Below, piece by piece: positions 59,989-64,000 of a DNA stretch of 64,000 nucleotides. Where the stretch lies: the NCBI GenBank assembly GCA_020091685.1, contig CM034612.1, positions 28,574,655 to 28,638,654 on the forward strand, in the 5' to 3' direction. The DNA comes from Lutjanus erythropterus. Taxonomy: Eukaryota; Chordata; Actinopteri; Lutjaniformes; Lutjanidae. Position 1 is the first letter of the stretch, and the number at the start of each line of letters is the position of its first letter. The position numbers were made by a program, and so were the translations under genes. The notes beneath the pieces were generated by a model. That model made no database searches, was not told the DNA's origin, and saw nothing but the letters and a program-made list of their open reading frames with translations.

Positions 59989-60140
59989 CATTCCAATGGC
60001 TACCAGAACCTTCCTAACACATTGTACACTGAGTTTGATCACCATACTCCTCAAGTGATGCCAATTTTCATACAGAAGGCTTCCAAAACTAGAAAGATTT
60101 CAGATGCTATGGCTGACATATTCAAGTGCTCGGCGAACAG
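59989..60140 (+). CDS. Candidate exon, unrecognised fish gene
   Basis: 152 nt from acceptor gctgtatgcag to a donor gtgatt, 50 codons plus AG: HSNGYQNLPNTLYTEFDHHT then PQVMPIFIQKASKTRKISDA and MADIFKCSAN. It continues the 59053 exon in frame. The pattern L...FD..TP.....+..K.....I...L.D... resembles the segment after the WP motif in the same uncharacterised family. Function unknown; it could also be a pseudogene. Confidence 0.35.
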
Positions 60141-60735
60141 GTGATTATGCATTTCACAGGATAAATCTTTGTGTAATGTTTAACTTTAATGGTTCAGATG
60201 AGCTTTAATTCCACAATTGCTCCACTCTGTAGTCCGTGTTTTGTCCATATTCTGTTTCTGATTGCACCACAGAACTTATTTTCAGATGTTGTAGTGGCTG
60301 GTTGGTTGGAACGGTTTGGCAATGGATTTGATGAATAAACTTGTCACAGAATTTATACTTTTTATCTTCTTAGGAACTACATGATTTTCTGTGTTTTTGT
60401 AATGGTTAACACACTAGTATGTAGAAGCTCTTTAACTGAAATGATATTTTTAATGCTAAATAGAATTATTATGCTTATCCATGAATTTTCAAATGACTTT
60501 TACAAAAAAACATTATTTCTTGATTAAGATGTCAAATTATTTATTTGCATTAATTATTTACTTGCATTCCTGAACAGAATGTTATGCTTGATTAATTTCT
60601 GACTTCTCAGAGAAGCCCAGTGAGCCAGCTCAAATTTGGGTATAAAAAGGTGAATTCAGTTTGAAATTTGAAAGGTACTTTGGATGGACCAAGTCCAAGT
60701 TTGAACTCTCCAGTCAGCATTGTTGTGTTTATGTC
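60141..60735. other. Intergenic or intronic DNA, nothing recognised
   Basis: AT-rich; no repeat ends or coding frames supported. Confidence 0.4.
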
Positions 60736-60850
60736 CACAGAAAAGCTGGAGAATGTTTTGATGCCAGATGCATTGCACCCACAGTGAAACACGGTGGAGA
60801 TTCCATTAGGGTATGAGGTTCCATTTGTGGAAACGGCATGGGCAAATTAG
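60736..60850 (+). mobile_element. Tc1/mariner transposase fragment
   Basis: cagaaaagctggagaatgtt... encodes an AGECFDA.CIAPTVKHGGDSIRV-like stretch, matching the Tc1 block where PTVKHGGGSIMVWGCF precedes the second catalytic Asp. The frame breaks directly after GGDSI; ends not found. Confidence 0.6.
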
Positions 60851-61545
60851 TGAAAATCAATGGTACAAAATATACATTTTTTTATACATGTACATCGAGA
60901 GCAATAAGGAAAAGGGTCAAATTACTTGCATTTGTACTGTATGTCTATGGCGAATAAAGCTGATTATAGTTCTAATTTCATCCTTGCCAGGAATGTTTAT
61001 CTTACATTTTAAATATTTTCACACTGCCAGTCTAAAAGCAGGTCCTGTCCCTGCACTATTAGATTTAAGAAGGAAGAAGATATCCTCTGAATCATTGTTA
61101 TAATTAAATATTCCCAAGAAAATTAAATTTAAAAAAAATAATTCACAGGATGTCCTTTCCCTACTTGATTGTGCTTGCTATGCATTTTTATATACTGATG
61201 CTGACATTCTAATATTCCATCATGTACAATAATAGAAATAGTAATATAATAATTGTTTAAAAAATGTATTAACATTTATATATGTATGTATATGTAACAA
61301 TTATAAAAATATATACAATGTATACAATAAATGTAAAATAAATAAATAAATAAATAAGAAAATGTATCTAATTCTAGTCCATTCAGCATCAGTGTTGTTG
61401 GAATCTCAAGGAATGTTGAGCAAGTAATTCTTATTTATAAGGCCTGTTAACAGGAGCAGTGTTGTGCAATTTTCCTCTTTGATGTGGTTTACAATGGGGT
61501 AAAGGCTCTGAGAAAATAATGCTCTAGTCCTCTCTCCTCCTCAAG
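60851..61545. other. Unassigned AT-rich DNA
   Basis: Nothing supported. Includes a (AAAT)n-like run near 61336-61356. Confidence 0.4.
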
Positions 61546-61778
61546 ACACACTCCACCAGGTCATGTCAGAAGGTCTGTGGAGTTTGCTCATAAATTCACT
61601 GTGCAATCCACTGTTGACTTGGTTTTGAAAACACAAATTTGTACTGTGGCAGAGTTAGTAATATTACTGTATTACTACCCCTCACAGCAGCGGAAATTTT
61701 TTTACTTAGTGTTGTACAAAACAGGTGTTATTGAGGTCCTGCAACATTTTGTCACACACAACCTGGAGCAAGTGAAGG
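61546..61778 (+). CDS. Possible exon, unrecognised gene
   Basis: A strong pyrimidine tract and acceptor (cctctctcctcctcaag) are followed by 233 nt open in one frame and a donor gtaag. The phase fits the end of the 59989-60140 exon (AG|A = Arg). The peptide includes VEFAHKFTVQSTVDLVLKTQ and VLYKTGVIEVLQHFVTHNL. No family recognised; hydrophobic and possibly fortuitous. Confidence 0.25.
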
Positions 61779-62849
61779 GTAAGAGAGAGGCATGCTGTTG
61801 GTAGAGATTACACTGGCAATTTGAGCAGGTCTGTGGCAAAAAAGCACTTCAATGCACAAACTTTTATGGGATTTGCCCCCATATATACTGTTGTAACTCA
61901 TTTTGTGGCTGCCGGTGTCGTGCCAAAGTAGTTATCCCTGATAAGAAAAGTATCCACTCTGTGGGAGCATGCCTGCACTCAGTAAACGCAGACCTATGTT
62001 ACTACTCTTAGATGTCACATAAGTTAATGAAATATAGCGACATATGGATTGTATAATTTACCATGTGAGTACTGTTTTGCCAACGAGATTATAAAAGTTA
62101 TAAATGGCTCATGCATCAAAATACAATTGTTTTGTTTGTTCAAAATGTTTTTATTCTTTTGTACTTGTTGAAGTTTATTGCACAAATGCAATCATATGTT
62201 TTCCTCGTAAACAAAAGGCCGCCATCTTGCGCCGCCATGTTCTCTGCGGCTGCGCAGAGCGGACGCGTTGCATAAACTCAGCAGACAGCGAAGAGGAGGA
62301 CAGACAACAGTATTTGTACCAATGGCAAACTATCTTGTTTTCTGAAGGCTGACACAACTGGGTGAAGCTCGTAAAGAGCAGGGTTGATCAAGGAATTGAA
62401 TTTCACTTTGCCAGATATCCACTACTAATTATTGAAGAATCCCCCAAAACCAACAGAAGCAGTGCATAAGGGAATCTGAGGGTTCAGCGAAGAAGAAAGG
62501 GAATGGATGATCCTGGTGGCTAATCTCCTTGTTGATTAAATGCAAATCAAATTTAGACAAATCTAACGGTAGGAAACATCCTGAAAGCAGTAAACTTGAG
62601 TGCAATTTATAAATTGATAAAGTTTAACACTGTCCAAACTCCTGTGTGTTAAGAGTTCTTTGGAGCCGTTCACCACAATCAGTGTCTTTCTTGTTCATTC
62701 CATTTGACTTTTGCAACTTATAGTGAAAACAGAACCAGTTGAGAAATTATGGTTACGGGCACTAAAATTAATATTTGTAGTGGTAGTATTGTCATCATTA
62801 TTATTATTACTATTGTTAATATTATTGTTGTTACTTTTTTCAATGACAC
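61779..62849. other. Unassigned DNA with a diverged MITE piece
   Basis: At about 62210-62300, aaaggccgccatcttgcgcc and gccatgttctctgcgg resemble the inner part of the TTAA MITE at 29222-29497. A TAT/ATT triplet tract lies at 62790-62835. No gene supported. Confidence 0.4.
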
Positions 62850-62963
62850 CAATTAAGTTCATAACCTAGAATGGACAAGGTCTTAATTCACCAGCTAAAA
62901 GGATTAAAATAATATCTCATCTCTCAAAACTTAAAGGAGACATCTGTTTACTACAAAACACAT

Positions 62964-63637
62964 TTGATTAGTTCAAAACTTTGCTTATTAAAAACTAATC
63001 AGGCCAACCAGGTATTTGCAGCTTCATATAATTCCAAGAGTAGAGGTGTTGCAGTGCTGATCAATAATAAAATACCTTATAGCAATAACTCAACCATAGT
63101 AGATCCTGATGGACGGTACATCATAATTAATGGTTCCATTGGGGAAGTTAAGCTAACAATTGCCAATGTAAATGGTCCAAATAAGGACAATCCAGCATTT
63201 TTTCATCAATTCTTTTCCAATATAATGAAATTTGCTGATACAACAATAATTATTGGAGGTGATTTCAACACAACTCTTTGTCCAAAACTTGACCGGTCAA
63301 ACATCACTAAATTTCCCAGACCTTGGCAATCATCTGAAACAGTTGAGCAATATAGGTCTGACTTTGGTCTTGGTTATATATGGCGACTAAGGAACCCAAC
63401 CAGAGAAGAATATATATATGCTATTCATCTCACTACAACTCCTTCTCTCAAATTGATTACTTCCTCGCTAGCAACTCAATCATATCAAAGACAGAAGAAA
63501 TAAAAATCCACCCCATTATCATTTCTGGTCATGCCCCAGTAAGCTTTACTCTTACTATGGATACCACTATTAAACCATGCACAAGATGGTGCTTCAATAC
63601 CTCACTCACATTCCGATTTCACCACATACTTCAATAG
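62964..63637 (+). pseudogene. L1 ORF2 endonuclease, one shift
   Basis: The first frame (to 63503) carries SRGVAVLINNKIPYSNNSTI, GEVKLTIANVNGPNKDNPAF and TTIIIGGDFNTTLCPKLDRS (intact GGDFN box). Near 63440 it shifts to a frame with SQIDYFLASNSIISKTEEIK then IISGHAPVSFTL. The last catalytic box, normally SDHAPV, is SGHAPV, so the Asp is lost. Earlier, the box normally LQETH reads LLQNTF. Inactive by these changes. Confidence 0.85.
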
Positions 63638-63709
63638 AGAGTGGATACATTTCCTAGAAATGACTCCCCAACAACTTAACCCATATTATTCTGGGAAACA
63701 GCAAAGGCA

Positions 63710-63913
63710 GTGATGAGAGGAAAAATAATTTCATACTCTACCAACAAAAAAAGGGAAGAACAAAAATTGAAAAAGGAGCTTGAGCAGAGAGTAGAAGAAT
63801 TGAATGGTATTTTAGCTACAAATCATTCTGATGATATTGAAAAAGAACTAACTGAAACAAAGTATAAACTTAATATTATAAATAAAAAGACTGTTTCTTA
63901 TACAAAGGCTTAA
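63710..63913 (+). pseudogene. L1 ORF2 linker helix
   Basis: MMRGKIISYSTNKKREEQKL followed by EQRVEELNGILATNHSDDIE: the charged, coiled-coil-like segment between endonuclease and reverse transcriptase, as also seen at 40344-40704 and 48480-48720. Ends at TAA before further RT-proximal sequence. Confidence 0.8.
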
Positions 63914-64000
63914 ACATAACTGTATAATTGTATTAATGATAAATCAGGAAAATATCTGGCAAATCAACTCAGGCGACAACAAGAAAAAAACATAATACAA

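Larger units (their letters stand above)
62850..64000 (+). mobile_element. L1-clade LINE, ORF2 5' part, runs off window
   Basis: Starts near the N-terminus of ORF2 (WNGQGLNSPAKRIKIISHLS-like reading at 62866-62930) and reaches the linker helix at the right edge. ORF1 is not present upstream, so the left end is either truncated or rearranged. More of the element, including RT, should lie beyond 64000. Confidence 0.85.

Overview
The window is from a vertebrate, almost certainly a ray-finned fish. It holds spliced exons with GT/AG boundaries in a long, repeat-filled locus, and a typical teleost set of transposable elements: an RTE/Rex3-like LINE with ATGG-type tails, L1-clade LINEs, a Rex1/L2-like LINE, many hAT elements, Tc1 fragments and a tRNA-derived SINE. 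There are no bacterial-style genes, CRISPR arrays or operons. About 6% or less is host coding sequence.

The only host gene I recognise is RINT1 (RAD50-interactor 1, the NRZ/Dsl1-type ER tethering factor). Its last seven coding exons, about 356 codons, lie between 881 and 31469. Exons 1-3 of this set (881-1018, 3447-3541, 4325-4429) and exons 6-7 (29845-29963, 31256-31469) are on the + strand. Exons 4 and 5 (22076-21856, 15002-14822) are on the - strand, in the order expected if the piece between 4430 and 29844 were inverted. All splice phases fit across the break. Two near-identical RTE LINEs in opposite orientation (9078-12274 + and 22341-24979 -) bracket the piece. A 590-bp inverted duplication (8458-9047 / 21301-21890) carries a copy of the end of exon 4.

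Layout. 1-4430: RINT1 exons, a 132-bp-arm fold-back and a Tc1 fragment. 4770-8460: L1 and RTE fragments. 8458-25000: inverted section with RTE copies, Rex1/L2 fragment, exons 5 and 4, a hAT and an unclassified GGGCCC-ended repeat family. 25000-31800: more of that family (with a perfect 35-bp palindrome), small MITEs, the last two RINT1 exons and a poly(A) signal. 33640-45500: a long-TIR repeat split by a complete L1 with a 15-bp target-site duplication; that L1 itself carries four hAT insertions, each with an 8-bp duplication. 46240-56460: L1 pieces, one holding a 4-kb hAT with transposase remains, a SINE and a 942-bp hAT. 58536-61778: possible exons of an unrecognised gene. 62850-64000: the start of another L1 ORF2, running off the window.

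Most open frames here are decayed transposon proteins. The gene-level point of interest is the inverted pair of RINT1 exons: either a real, possibly polymorphic inversion or an assembly error at inverted LINEs. If real, splicing from exon 3 directly to exon 6 would still keep frame, removing 134 codons.
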